A stretch of DNA of 64,000 bases from Aureimonas fodinaquatilis (GCF_008369445.1 NZ_VTWH01000003.1:372001-436000); one strand, 5' to 3'. Counted from the stretch's first letter, positions 1 through 8,493 are shown. The notes: a model not told the origin generated them from the sequence alone. Numbers and translations are program-made.

Positions 1-337
1 GCGGAATCATGAAGGGCACCAGCAGCACCACATCCCAGAACAGCGCAAACGGCACGCGGAAAAACGCGCGCAGAACAGCGAGTGGCAAGGCGATGAGCGC
101 TGAAAGCGCCGCCACGGCTATGCCCAGCCCCAAGCTGTTGCCCGCCATGCGCAGAAGGGCAGGATCGGCCAGCGTTGAAAACAGGTGGGAAAAAGGTGCG
201 GCGAGCGAGCCGCGCCCCAATTGCGGAAAAACCGCTTGCAGCACAATGAAGGCAAATGGAACTGCCACAACCACAACAAGTCCGCTGATCGCCAGCCAGC
301 CCAGAGTGTTCCGATCTTCCGCTGCCTTCGCCGTCAT
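1..337 (-). CDS. ABC transporter permease (partial, 5' end only)
   Basis: The reverse strand from the ATG at 337 reads as an inner-membrane permease that runs off the left edge; about 112 residues are visible. It begins MTAKAAEDRNTLGWLAISG, followed by a strongly hydrophobic first span and, about 60 residues later, two further hydrophobic stretches (NSLGLGIAVAALSALIALPL and a segment ending LLVPFMIP). This is the layout of the FbpB/PhnV-type permeases of iron(III), thiamine or 2-aminoethylphosphonate importers. The start lies 5 bases after the TAA of the binding-protein gene, so the two are cotranscribed. The ATP-binding site partner loop (EAA motif) is outside the window, so the substrate cannot be judged here. 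Confidence 0.8.
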   Translation of the reverse strand, partial: MTAKAAEDRNTLGWLAISGLVVVVAVPFAFIVLQAVFPQLGRGSLAAPFSHLFSTLADPALLRMAGNSLGLGIAVAALSALIALPLAVLRAFFRVPFALFWDVVLLVPFMIP

Positions 338-342
338 CGCTT

Positions 343-1290
343 TTACTTGCCCAAAGCCTTTGAAAATTCAGCCAGGGTTTCGCTGCGCTTTCCATAAACG
401 GCTTCAGCGTCAATTGGCAGGATTTTCAGATCGGCGATCAACGGCCGGTTGGCAGCAATGTCGGAACGGGCCGGCATCAGATAGGCGTCGGCAACAATCT
501 TCTGCCCGGCATCGGAAAGCATGTAGTCGATGAACTGCTTTGCTTCGTCCTGTTGCTTTGACCAGTTAAGGATCATGGCGGGGCGGGGCGCAATAACGGT
601 TCCGCTTTCCGGGAAAATAACCTCGATGGTTTCACCCTTGGCCTTGCCACTCAATGAAATATAGTCAACCGCACCGAACACCGCGGCTTTCGCACCCTGC
701 AGCACAGGGTTCAGTGCTTCAGCATTGGCACCGGCAACAATGGCTCCATTGGCCGACAGGTTTTCAAACATTTCCCAGCCGGTTTCTGCCTGCAGGGCGG
801 CAATCAGCTCAAATGTTGCGCCTGACTGTGCAGGGTCCGGCAGGTTGACCAGATCCTTATATTCCGGCTTGGCCAGATCTGCCCATTCGGCAGGCTTTGG
901 CGTGTTGGATGTCGGGTTCCATGCAATAGCCAGAGCGGAAACGCCCTGTGCCACAGCAGTTTCAGTTTTGAGGAAATCCGGAACAGTGGCGGCATTCGGG
1001 CTGGCGTAAGGCACAAGCCAGCCGCGATTGGCGAAATCTGTCGCCGTGTCCCAGGACGCGGAAATCAGCACATCAACAACCGGGTTGGCCGCTTCCGCTT
1101 CCACCCGCGCCATGACCTTGCCGGTGGTGGCCTGAAACACTTCAACCTTGATGCCGGTTTCTTCAGTGAAGCCGCTTGCCAGCTTGTCGATCAAGCCGCC
1201 TGGACCTGCGGTGTACACGGTTATGTCAGCCATTGCCGTTGTGGCAAGAAGGCTCAGTCCCAACGTCAGAAGGGAAGGCAGAATACGCAT
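343..1290 (-). CDS. ABC transporter substrate-binding protein (Fe3+/phosphonate type)
   Basis: This is a 315-residue periplasmic binding protein. Residues 1-21 form a signal peptide ending AMA, and the mature chain starts DITVYTAG, typical of family 1 binding proteins that serve iron(III) and 2-aminoethylphosphonate importers (FbpA/AfuA/PhnS group). Length fits the family. The gene lies 18 bases after the ATPase gene and 5 bases before the permease, making a three-gene importer. Ligand is uncertain: the N-terminal segment resembles ferric-binding proteins, but no set of iron-ligand tyrosines can be assigned with confidence by eye, so phosphonate or another oxyanion is possible. Confidence 0.85.
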   Translation of the reverse strand: MRILPSLLTLGLSLLATTAMADITVYTAGPGGLIDKLASGFTEETGIKVEVFQATTGKVMARVEAEAANPVVDVLISASWDTATDFANRGWLVPYASPNAATVPDFLKTETAVAQGVSALAIAWNPTSNTPKPAEWADLAKPEYKDLVNLPDPAQSGATFELIAALQAETGWEMFENLSANGAIVAGANAEALNPVLQGAKAAVFGAVDYISLSGKAKGETIEVIFPESGTVIAPRPAMILNWSKQQDEAKQFIDYMLSDAGQKIVADAYLMPARSDIAANRPLIADLKILPIDAEAVYGKRSETLAEFSKALGK

Positions 1291-1308
1291 GTCATGCTCC
1301 TCGTGAAA

Positions 1309-2388
1309 TTAAGCTGCTACACCGGGAAACCAGCGCAGTTCTTCATGATTGATGGTCAGTCCAATGGTTTCACCCGGATGCAGCCGTTGCGGGCTTGTCA
1401 CCTGAATGTCGAGATCCGTGCCATGCAGGCGAAGCGTTACCGCGTGGCCGTCGCCACGAAACTGCGAACGCAGGACCTGCCCTTTCAACGCGGCACCTTC
1501 CTTTGCGCCAATACGCATGGCCTTTGCTGCCAGTAGAACAGTTGCAAAAGCTGCATCGCCAGGTTCATGGTCGCCATTTGCAGCCAGAAGCACAGATGTG
1601 CCGTCAAGCTGCCAGCCATCGGCACAGCGCCGCACCGGCGCCACACAGCCCAGACGCAGAAATCCGGCAACAGTGGCTGTCGATGGTGCGGAAATCAGCT
1701 CTTCGGGCGGGGCAATCTGCTCGATCCTGCATTGATGCATAATGGCGACTTCGTCTGCCAGCGCAAAGGCTTCTGCCTGATCATGGGTTACGTAAACCGC
1801 CGTCAGCCCCAAAGAGGCGACCAGTGATGCCAGTTCACCAACCATGGATTCCCGCAACTCGCGGTCAAGGTTGGAGAGTGGCTCGTCAAACAGCACAAGA
1901 GGTGGTTCTGCAACAATGGCTCGCGCAATGGCAACGCGTTGCTGCTGTCCACCCGACATGTCGGACGGACGGCGCAAGCCCATGCTGGAAAGGCCAACCA
2001 TGTCCAGAGCTTTGGCAACACGGCGCTGGCGCTCGGCCTTGCCCACACCACGCATTTCAAGGGGAAACGCAACATTGGCAGCCACACTCATATGCGGCCA
2101 CAACGCGTAGTCCTGAAACACCATGCCAAGGCCGCGCGCCTCTGGCGGCATAAATTGGCCAGTTGCGGCATCGGCGGCCACCTTGCCGCCCAGTTCAATC
2201 CGGCCCTTTGTCGGGGCAATGAGCCCGGCAATCAACCGCAGCAAGGTGGTTTTCCCGCAGCCGGATGGGCCGAGCAGCGCCAGCACCTTGCCCTTATGCA
2301 GCCTTACATCAACTTCATGCAGGACCGTGTTGCCGGAATAGGCAAGTGAAAGCTTGTGAGCCTCAATGGCCGGGGGTGCTGAAAACAT
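1309..2388 (-). CDS. ABC transporter ATP-binding protein with TOBE domain
   Basis: This 359-residue ATPase powers the importer encoded downstream. Walker A (GPSGCGKT) is at about residues 40-47, the Q-loop at FQDYALWPH, the signature MSGGQQQR at about 144-151 and Walker B (LVLFDEP) at about 164-170. A C-terminal TOBE-like region of about 120 residues follows, as in FbpC/PotA/PhnT subunits. It is the first gene of the operon. No Shine-Dalgarno sequence is visible before the ATG at 2388; an inverted repeat and a possible -10 element lie directly upstream, so the message may be almost leaderless. Members of this group move iron(III), spermidine, thiamine or phosphonates; the ligand here is not settled. 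Confidence 0.9.
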   Translation of the reverse strand: MFSAPPAIEAHKLSLAYSGNTVLHEVDVRLHKGKVLALLGPSGCGKTTLLRLIAGLIAPTKGRIELGGKVAADAATGQFMPPEARGLGMVFQDYALWPHMSVAANVAFPLEMRGVGKAERQRRVAKALDMVGLSSMGLRRPSDMSGGQQQRVAIARAIVAEPPLVLFDEPLSNLDRELRESMVGELASLVASLGLTAVYVTHDQAEAFALADEVAIMHQCRIEQIAPPEELISAPSTATVAGFLRLGCVAPVRRCADGWQLDGTSVLLAANGDHEPGDAAFATVLLAAKAMRIGAKEGAALKGQVLRSQFRGDGHAVTLRLHGTDLDIQVTSPQRLHPGETIGLTINHEELRWFPGVAA

Positions 2389-2389
2389 T

Positions 2390-2424
2390 TATGTGCCAAA
2401 TCATAAGAACTGGTTTGGCACATA
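2390..2424 (-). promoter_or_regulatory. Inverted repeat operator with overlapping -10 element
   Basis: Two perfect 11-base arms, TATGTGCCAAA (2390-2400) and TTTGGCACATA (2414-2424), are separated by 13 bases. On the minus strand TATGAT (2405-2400) is a good -10 hexamer; a start about 7 bases further on would leave a leader of only about 5 bases before the ATG at 2388. The dyad would cover the promoter completely, which fits a repressor site. The regulator is not identifiable from the sequence. Confidence 0.5.
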
Positions 2425-2489
2425 TAGAGGTTGTGTGACAGGCGGGTGACATACCTATCGGCAGTTGCTTTACCGGCTAAGGCAGAGGG

Positions 2490-2795
2490 TCAGGCCGCTG
2501 CATCAGCCGTTGGCAGCAGGCGCCTGACGCGCTTGTCCGCAACCATATCTCCTATTGCGGCATCAAACAGTTTGAAGTGCTCGACCGACATGTGGTCCCT
2601 GAAAGCCGCTTCGTTTTCGTAGATCTCATAAAGTACGAATGTCTGCGGATTCTGGCTGCACGTCCAGACGTCAAACTGATGACATCCCGGTTCAACCTCG
2701 ACCGACTTTTGGGCATTTTCAGTAACAAGCTGTGCGAACTCGTGTTCGTGCCCTGGCTTGATGTCAAACTCCACCAGTATTGTGTAAAGGCTCAT
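2490..2795 (-). CDS. Antibiotic biosynthesis monooxygenase (ABM) domain protein
   Basis: A 101-residue single-domain protein of the ABM/LsrG-like dimeric alpha-beta barrel family. It shows the usual features: an N-terminal strand (YTILVEFDIKPG), a central EPGCHQFDVW strand, then FVLYEIYENEAAFRDHM and a helix leading to HFKLF. These small proteins act as cofactor-free monooxygenases, isomerases or heme-binding enzymes, so the exact reaction cannot be named. Its ATG overlaps the stop of the GntR gene by 4 bases (ATGA), placing it last in the Ldh2-GntR-ABM operon, where it may act on the same substrate as the dehydrogenase. It contains no signal peptide and is expected in the cytoplasm. Confidence 0.8.
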   Translation of the reverse strand: MSLYTILVEFDIKPGHEHEFAQLVTENAQKSVEVEPGCHQFDVWTCSQNPQTFVLYEIYENEAAFRDHMSVEHFKLFDAAIGDMVADKRVRRLLPTADAAA

Positions 2796-3514
2796 TGCTC
2801 ACCTGTCCTAGCATTCCAGTAATATCGGGCAACGGATTTCAAATGCGCTGCCATTTGCTTTTCGGCTTCGTCGGGGTCGCGGCTTGCAATGGCGTCATAA
2901 ATTCGCCCATGCGCGGTGAATGCGTCTGCCATTGACCCTTCGGCTTTCAGCGACGTCAGTCTCTGCGAAGAAAGCCAGTCGGCAACTGCCTCATGCAGCG
3001 CCTCGAATATCGAATTCCGGCTCGTTCGGACCAATGCGCGGTGAAACTCCACATCGGTGTTTGCAAAACGCGGAAGGTCACCGATGGCGCTTTCATTCTG
3101 TTCAAGCGCCTGCTTCAGCATGGCGATGTCTTCCGCGCTCGCATTGCGGGCGGCATCACGGGCAAGGGCGGATTCCAGCAATATACGGGCGTCCTGGAAT
3201 TCTTTTTCTCCACCATCATCGGCCAGCATGTGGCGCGCTGCGCCTGAAAGCTCGCTGACAAGGCGTATGGCGGATGGCCGCGTCACATAAGCGCGCTCAC
3301 CATTGCGAATGGCAATAAGACCCATTCTCTGAAGCGCGAACAGAGCCTCCCGCACCGACGTCCGGCCAACCTGAAAGCGCTCCATCAATTCGCGCTCGGA
3401 AGGCAGCAGGCTGCCAGGTTGCAACTCGCCGCTGAACATCTGGTGTTCCAGACGCTCGACGATTTCCTCATACAGTTTTTTGCGACGGATCGGCTCTACT
3501 GGATGTGCGGTCAT
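2792..3514 (-). CDS. GntR family regulator, FadR/FCD subfamily
   Basis: A 240-residue transcription factor. The N-terminal winged helix runs from about residue 8 to 75 (LYEEIVERLEHQMFSGEL, then LPSERELMERFQVGRTSVRE, the recognition region). The C-terminal all-helical FCD ligand domain includes FHRALVRTSRN, which carries the metal-binding His of the family. The ATG at 3514 is chosen because it lies 1 base after the TAA of the dehydrogenase gene; an upstream in-frame start would overlap that gene by 80 bases and add an unrelated extension. It probably controls its own operon and the divergent importer at 4755-7539 in response to an organic acid. Confidence 0.88.
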   Translation of the reverse strand: MTAHPVEPIRRKKLYEEIVERLEHQMFSGELQPGSLLPSERELMERFQVGRTSVREALFALQRMGLIAIRNGERAYVTRPSAIRLVSELSGAARHMLADDGGEKEFQDARILLESALARDAARNASAEDIAMLKQALEQNESAIGDLPRFANTDVEFHRALVRTSRNSIFEALHEAVADWLSSQRLTSLKAEGSMADAFTAHGRIYDAIASRDPDEAEKQMAAHLKSVARYYWNARTGEQ

Positions 3515-3515
3515 A

Positions 3516-4610
3516 TTATTGAGCTGCAATCTCTTTGTAGCCTGCGCCTTCCAGATTGACCTGATAGCGTTCCGCAACCTCCTTGAGCTCGGCAAAGACC
3601 GCCATGCTCAGGGGAATTCCGGAAGAGCGTCGGCTAAGTAACGATAGGTGTTCTCTTTCTCCGGGCACGTAAATCCTGTCAACGCCGGTAGCGCGTCTCG
3701 CTCCGTGCATTTCTTCAATTGCCTTGCCCATCCGTTGTTTGAATATATCAACATCTTCAAACGAGGAAATGGGCAGCACTCCGAACAAATGACCGACATT
3801 CTGCGGTGTTGTCGTCTGTTCATACATGTGGGTGACCTCGCTGCCGAAAGCGGCCCCGGACAGCATGGAGCTCAAAAGCCCGACAGTCATTGTCAATGCA
3901 TAGCCCTTGGGCCCTGCAATCGGCAGCACAAAGCCTTTCAGCGCTTCGACCGCGTCCGTTGTGGGAACGCCGTTTGCGTCGCTTGCCCAGTCTCCCGGAA
4001 TGGGCGTGCCATCCTTGGCAGCCACAATGATTTTGCCACGTGCGGCAACGCTGCACGCCATGTCCAGAACTACCGGAAAATCCCGATCGGTTGGAAAAGC
4101 AATCGCAAACGGGTTGTTGCCAAGCATCGCCTCTGCGCCACCCCACGGTGTCATATGGTTTATGCCGCCAATGGTGAAGGAAAGACCGATCATGTCATGG
4201 CGTGCTGCCATTTCGACATAGTACGCCGCTGCGCCATAGTGGTTGCTGTTTCTGACGGACACAAAGGCGCAATCCCCGTCACGTGCCTTTTCGATTGCCA
4301 GTTCCATGGCATATTCGCCAACAATCTGGCCCATGCCGTTGTCGCCATCCATAACGGCAGTCGTGCGCGTTTCCCTTGCAAGCGAAACTTGCGGCGCGGG
4401 GTTGCTGCCGCCATCCTCAATGCGCTGCACATAGATGGGAAAACGAACAACCCCGTGTGATCCCACACCGCGCAGGTCCGCTTCAATCAGGTTTCTGGCA
4501 ATACGGCCCGCTTCATGTGGCGGCACTTTCAGTTTTTCCAGCACGGTGGTGCAGAACCCGGTCAGTTCCGCTTCCGTCACCAAAACCTGTCCGCCGACTT
4601 CCAGTCCCAT
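3516..4610 (-). CDS. Malate/L-lactate dehydrogenase family oxidoreductase (Ldh2)
   Basis: A 364-residue NAD(P)-dependent oxidoreductase of the Ldh2 fold, which is distinct from classical Rossmann lactate dehydrogenases. Near the N-terminus is the hallmark DLRGVGSHG (about residues 45-53), with the conserved SNHYGAAAYY at about 122-131 and an NPFAIAFP/DMACS segment in the middle. Relatives reduce or oxidise 2-hydroxyacids such as malate, ureidoglycolate, diketogulonate or sulfolactate. The ATG at 4610 is preceded by GGGAGAGC at good spacing; an upstream in-frame start would cross the divergent promoter region. It is the first gene of an operon with a GntR regulator and an ABM protein, facing a sulfonate-type importer. 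Confidence 0.85.
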   Translation of the reverse strand: MGLEVGGQVLVTEAELTGFCTTVLEKLKVPPHEAGRIARNLIEADLRGVGSHGVVRFPIYVQRIEDGGSNPAPQVSLARETRTTAVMDGDNGMGQIVGEYAMELAIEKARDGDCAFVSVRNSNHYGAAAYYVEMAARHDMIGLSFTIGGINHMTPWGGAEAMLGNNPFAIAFPTDRDFPVVLDMACSVAARGKIIVAAKDGTPIPGDWASDANGVPTTDAVEALKGFVLPIAGPKGYALTMTVGLLSSMLSGAAFGSEVTHMYEQTTTPQNVGHLFGVLPISSFEDVDIFKQRMGKAIEEMHGARRATGVDRIYVPGEREHLSLLSRRSSGIPLSMAVFAELKEVAERYQVNLEGAGYKEIAAQ

Positions 4611-4653
4611 AACTGCTCTCCCGAACCTGCCACAAAATGCATCGGCCAATTGG

Positions 4654-4686
4654 TTGACCGACTGGTATGATAGGTCTATAGCTCTA
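4654..4686 (+). promoter_or_regulatory. Candidate promoter and dyad in the divergent Ldh2/importer region
   Basis: TTGACC (4654-4659) and TATAGC (4677-4682) are separated by 17 bases and point toward the importer operon. A partial dyad, TAG-GT-CTATAG-CT-CTA (4671-4686, 12 of 16 positions symmetric), covers the -10 element and could be the GntR site. The match to consensus is moderate. Confidence 0.35.
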
Positions 4687-4754
4687 CCACCTTGAGTTTG
4701 TCTAGTGGTACGGGAGGGAAACGTGGAGTTACTTTCAGATGGAGGCATTCAGTC

Positions 4755-5606
4755 GTGCATGGTGAAACAATGAACGCCGTGCCTTCCAGAAGCTTCTCGG
4801 CACCTGCCAATGGCGCAGCAGCAGTGCAGCCTTTATTGCAGGTTGAAAATGCCACCATCCAGTACAAGACGCCGGAACATCTGGTTACGGCCACTTATCG
4901 GGTAGGGTTCGATGTCTATGAATCCGACCGCTATGTTATTCTGGGCCCGTCGGGCTGTGGCAAATCCACGCTTCTCAAGTCGGTTGGCGGGTTTCACCCG
5001 CCAGTGCAGGGCTCAATGAAAATCCGCGGCAAGGAAATTGTCGGTCCGGGTTCTGACCGGATGATGGTTTTTCAGGAATTTGAGCAGCTCATGCCCTGGA
5101 AAACGGTGCTACAGAATGTTCTGTTTCCCATGCGGGTGACCGGTAAGTATTCGAGGGCGGAATCGGTCGATCGGGCACGCTCAGCGCTCGATAAGGTCAA
5201 TCTCGGAAAATTCATGAATGTTTACCCGCACATGCTGTCAGGCGGCATGAAGATGCGCGTTGCCATTGCCCGTGCGCTGGCAATGGAGCCAGACATTCTT
5301 CTGATGGATGAGCCATTTGCCGCGCTGGACGCTTTGACGCGTCGCAAAATGCAAAACGAGGTTCTGGAGCTTTGGGATCAGATAGGGTTCACGCTTCTGT
5401 TCGTCACCCATTCGATCGAGGAAGCCATCGTCATTGGCTCACGCATCCTCATTCTTTCACCCCATCCCGGCCAGGTGCGTGCAGAGCTGAATGCGCATGA
5501 GTTCAGCCATGCCAACAGCGATGACCCGGCGTTTGGCGCATTGTCGAAGAAAATCAACGGTTTCTTGTTTGAAGACGAGACAAATCTGGCAGGAGCGGGC
5601 CATTGA
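4755..5606 (+). CDS. ABC transporter ATP-binding protein (SsuB/TauB type)
   Basis: A 283-residue ATPase of the nitrate/sulfonate/taurine importer group. Walker A is ILGPSGCGKST at about residue 62, the Q-loop is FQEFEQLMPW, the signature is [15 protein letters not shown] and Walker B is ILLMDEPFAALD. A GTG at 4755 sits 9 bases after GGAGG (4741-4745); the ATG at 4770, five codons later, has only a weak ribosome site, so either could be used. It lacks a TOBE domain, as expected for this group. The next gene overlaps its stop codon by 4 bases (TTGA). It energises import together with the permease and binding protein that follow. Confidence 0.9.
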   Translation: MHGETMNAVPSRSFSAPANGAAAVQPLLQVENATIQYKTPEHLVTATYRVGFDVYESDRYVILGPSGCGKSTLLKSVGGFHPPVQGSMKIRGKEIVGPGSDRMMVFQEFEQLMPWKTVLQNVLFPMRVTGKYSRAESVDRARSALDKVNLGKFMNVYPHMLSGGMKMRVAIARALAMEPDILLMDEPFAALDALTRRKMQNEVLELWDQIGFTLLFVTHSIEEAIVIGSRILILSPHPGQVRAELNAHEFSHANSDDPAFGALSKKINGFLFEDETNLAGAGH

Positions 5607-6490
5607 GCGCGACATCATCGCCGCAGGGCCGGCTTGTCATCCGCCCGGAAATAGAAATTGAAGCCTCGGATGCCGGTGGCATCGGCGATGTTGCGCGGCC
5701 GCTGCCGCTGACCGAACGGCTGATGAACAACACGGTGTTTCGGCGGGTCCTGGTTCTCGTCGGGCTGGCCGTTATATGGCAGCTTTACGCCATCTGGCTG
5801 GACAATCCACTTTTGTTCCCGACCTTTACCGAAACGGTCCGCACCTTCTGGGAGGACTTGATTGGCGGCGTTTTGATTCCGCGCACAGTCACGTCGCTGC
5901 GGGTTCTGTTGATCGGCTACGGCATCGGCCTGGTGCTGGCTGTTGTCATTACCACTCTGGCGGTTTCCAGCCGGATTGGAACCGACCTTCTGTCCACGCT
6001 GACCGCTATGTTCAACCCACTGCCTGCCATTGCTCTTTTGCCGCTGGCATTGATCTGGTTCGGCCTCGGTGTGCCGTCTCTGGTCTTTGTTATCGTGCAC
6101 TCCGTTCTGTGGGCTGTTTCGCTGAACGCCAATTCCGGGTTCCGCTCGGTATCTGAAACACTACGTATGACCGGTCGCAACTACGGCCTGAATGGCGTGC
6201 GTTACGTGGTTTACATACTCATGCCAGCAGCCTTTCCAGCTATTCTGACAGGATTGAAAATTGGCTGGGCTTTCGCCTGGAGAACATTGATCGCCGCGGA
6301 GCTGGTTTTTGGTGCTTCGTCGCGTTCCGGCGGCCTTGGCTGGTATATTTTCGAGGCACGCGCAGAGCTTTTGACCTCGCAGGTCTTTGCCGGGCTGTTC
6401 ACCGTTATTCTCATTGGCCTGTTTGTCGAGTCCGTCATCTTCCGCTTCATCGAGGCGCGGACGGTGCAGCGCTGGGGCATGCAAAAATAA
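5603..6490 (+). CDS. ABC transporter permease (SsuC/TauC type)
   Basis: A 295-residue inner-membrane permease with about six hydrophobic spans. A cytoplasmic N-terminal region of about 40 residues precedes the first (VLVLVGLAVIWQLYAIWL). The EAA-loop equivalent, which contacts the ATPase, is the stretch around SETLRMTGRNYGL. The start is a TTG that overlaps the stop of the ATPase gene and is preceded by AGGAG (5591-5595), so translational coupling is likely. Family members import aliphatic sulfonates, taurine, nitrate or pyrimidines; nothing in a permease sequence separates these. Confidence 0.88.
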   Translation: MSATSSPQGRLVIRPEIEIEASDAGGIGDVARPLPLTERLMNNTVFRRVLVLVGLAVIWQLYAIWLDNPLLFPTFTETVRTFWEDLIGGVLIPRTVTSLRVLLIGYGIGLVLAVVITTLAVSSRIGTDLLSTLTAMFNPLPAIALLPLALIWFGLGVPSLVFVIVHSVLWAVSLNANSGFRSVSETLRMTGRNYGLNGVRYVVYILMPAAFPAILTGLKIGWAFAWRTLIAAELVFGASSRSGGLGWYIFEARAELLTSQVFAGLFTVILIGLFVESVIFRFIEARTVQRWGMQK

Positions 6491-6531
6491 TCAGCAATAT
6501 TACGAAAACGACTGCAAGGGAGGAGATTTTT

Positions 6532-7539
6532 ATGAAACTGAATCGACGCGCCATTTTGATGGCGGCAACTGCGCTGGGTCTGATGACACATGGTGCGAGT
6601 GCGGAAGTCAGCACAATCCGCGCTGCTCAGCAATATGGGCTCAGCAGCCTGCCGCTGATCATCATGGAAGATCAGAAACTGGTGGAAAAACACTCGGAAG
6701 CACTTGGCTCTCCGGTGACGGTTGAGTGGGTGCAACTGGGTGGCCCGGGTGCAATGAATGAGGCAATTGTTTCGGGCGATCTGGACTTCGGATCCGCTGG
6801 CATGCCCTCACTGCTGACGCTTTGGGACAGGACAAAGGGAACCCGGCGGGAGGTGCGGGGCATTGGCGCAGTTATTGAAATGCCAATGGACCTGATGACA
6901 ACCAACCCGGACGTCAAGTCGATTGCCGATTTCAAGGAAAACGACAAGATTGCAGTGACTACGATCAAGGTTTCAAATCAGGCTCTGCTGCTGCAAATGG
7001 CCGCTGCCGCGGAATTTGGTGATGAGAATTATGAGCAGCTTGATCCGTTGACCGTATCGTTGCCGCATCCGGAAGCAACATCCATGCTTCTGTCTGGCGG
7101 CGGAGTAATAACGGCGCATTTCTCGGCTTTGCCGTTTCAGTTTGCACAGGCAAAGGCTGACGGTGTTCACACAGTAACCAGCAGCTATGACATTCTTGGC
7201 GGTCCGGCAACCAACGTGGCTGCCTTTACAACAAGCCAGTTCCGGGACGCCAACCCCAATGCTTACAAAGCCTTTGTTGGCGCGCTGAACGAAGCGGCAG
7301 GGATCATCAATGCGGACAAGCGCGCGGCAGCCGAGACCTTCAAGCGCGTTTCCAACAGCCAGGAATCGGTGGAAGATATTCAGGCGATGCTGGACGACCC
7401 TCGTGTGGCCATTACCACCACACCGCGTCAGACATTGAAGATCGCGCAGTTCATGCACCAGATCGGTCGTCTGAAAACCGATCCGCAGAATGTTCAGGAC
7501 TATTTCTTCGAAGATGTCAGCCTGGAAGGCGGCAGCTAA
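6532..7539 (+). CDS. ABC transporter substrate-binding protein (SsuA/NMT1 type)
   Basis: A 335-residue periplasmic binding protein. The signal peptide covers about residues 1-24 (MKLNRRAILMAATALGLMTH, then GASA), with twin arginines that are not in a full Tat motif. The mature part has the two-lobed NMT1/SsuA pattern: an early segment with SLPLIIMEDQKLVEK, then NEAIVSGDLDFGSAGMPSLL. GGGAGGAG precedes the ATG. It is the last gene of the importer operon and a hairpin terminator follows. The divergent Ldh2 gene suggests the ligand is a 2-hydroxyacid or its sulfonate analogue, but this is inference from context only. Confidence 0.88.
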   Translation: MKLNRRAILMAATALGLMTHGASAEVSTIRAAQQYGLSSLPLIIMEDQKLVEKHSEALGSPVTVEWVQLGGPGAMNEAIVSGDLDFGSAGMPSLLTLWDRTKGTRREVRGIGAVIEMPMDLMTTNPDVKSIADFKENDKIAVTTIKVSNQALLLQMAAAAEFGDENYEQLDPLTVSLPHPEATSMLLSGGGVITAHFSALPFQFAQAKADGVHTVTSSYDILGGPATNVAAFTTSQFRDANPNAYKAFVGALNEAAGIINADKRAAAETFKRVSNSQESVEDIQAMLDDPRVAITTTPRQTLKIAQFMHQIGRLKTDPQNVQDYFFEDVSLEGGS

Positions 7540-7572
7540 GGCCTGACCTGGCTTTTTGTCCATAACCTTCGG

Positions 7573-7598
7573 CGGCGGGGCTCAGCTCCGCCGTTTTG
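7573..7598 (+). terminator. Rho-independent terminator after the importer operon
   Basis: CGGCGG (7573-7578) pairs with CCGCCG (7588-7593), with extra pairing inside the loop, followed by TTTT. It lies between two convergent genes and may serve the plus strand mainly. Confidence 0.65.
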
Positions 7599-7608
7599 CG
7601 TTATATAC

Positions 7609-8493
7609 TCAGTCGCCAATTGGCTGCTGGCTTGTCGGGCCGTGGTGCGCAATCAGCATTGCCCGGAGGCGGCGCAGCTTGGGTGCCGACTTTTCCAGTC
7701 TCCTGGTCGCCACCATTGTTGTAAGACAATCCAGCACGAAAAGCTGACCGTAACGGCTGCGATGTGGAATTTGAACGTGCCGTTCATGATCTGGAATATC
7801 CAGTGGAAGTAAAACTGTGCACATTGCCGCGAGGTCAGATTGCGGACGGGTTATTGTAATGACCGTTGCGCCGTTGGCGCGCGCAGCCTCTGCACTGTCA
7901 ACCAATGAAGCCGGGCGCCCGGTAACGGAAAAAATTACGAGCACATCCTTCGCCGTGCACAGCCCTGCCGCCATTCTCTGGCGATAAGGGTCCACAATCG
8001 TGCTGACATGAACATCATAGCGGAACAGGCGGTTTTCTGCCTCGGCAGCAAGATTGGCCGAGCTGCCGCCCACCCCCATGCAAAAAACTCGTTCCGCGGT
8101 GTCAATGGCGTTGGCGGCCTTTTCCAGCGCAGCGGAATCTCGTTGTGCATAGGCATAGGCCAACGCTTGTGCGGCGGTGTCGTAAACCTTGAAGGCAACG
8201 TCATCGGGCTTTTGCGGCGGCGCGTCATCGTCTGAAAAAACAAACATGCTGGCAATTGCCACATCCTGCGAAAGCCGCCGCTTGAAATCGGGAAATCCGT
8301 CGCAACCCAGACGACGTACAAAGCGCATTACAGTTGGCTCGCTGGTCTGGGCTGCCGCGGCCAGGTCTTTGATAGCAAGCCTTGACACGGTATCCGAGTC
8401 GCGGAGGATGACCTCAGCTACGCGGTGCTCGGCTTTGCTGAAAGACCGCAGCCCATCGCGAATGCGATCCAAAATGCTGACAGGGACTCTCAT
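7609..8493 (-). CDS. RpiR family transcriptional regulator
   Basis: A 294-residue regulator. The N-terminal HTH_6 domain covers about residues 1-77 (SFSKAEHRVAEVIL, then SEPTVMRFVRRLGCDGFPDFK, the recognition helix). A SIS domain follows at about 125-255, with the phosphosugar-type glycine/serine region VFCMGVGGSSANLA. Such regulators sense sugar phosphates or other small metabolites. The gene diverges from the peptide-type importer operon and ends against the terminator of the previous operon. The 273-base region between the divergent genes is AT-rich and holds several copies of a GTAA-NN-TTAC dyad, its likely binding site. Confidence 0.9.
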   Translation of the reverse strand: MRVPVSILDRIRDGLRSFSKAEHRVAEVILRDSDTVSRLAIKDLAAAAQTSEPTVMRFVRRLGCDGFPDFKRRLSQDVAIASMFVFSDDDAPPQKPDDVAFKVYDTAAQALAYAYAQRDSAALEKAANAIDTAERVFCMGVGGSSANLAAEAENRLFRYDVHVSTIVDPYRQRMAAGLCTAKDVLVIFSVTGRPASLVDSAEAARANGATVITITRPQSDLAAMCTVLLPLDIPDHERHVQIPHRSRYGQLFVLDCLTTMVATRRLEKSAPKLRRLRAMLIAHHGPTSQQPIGD

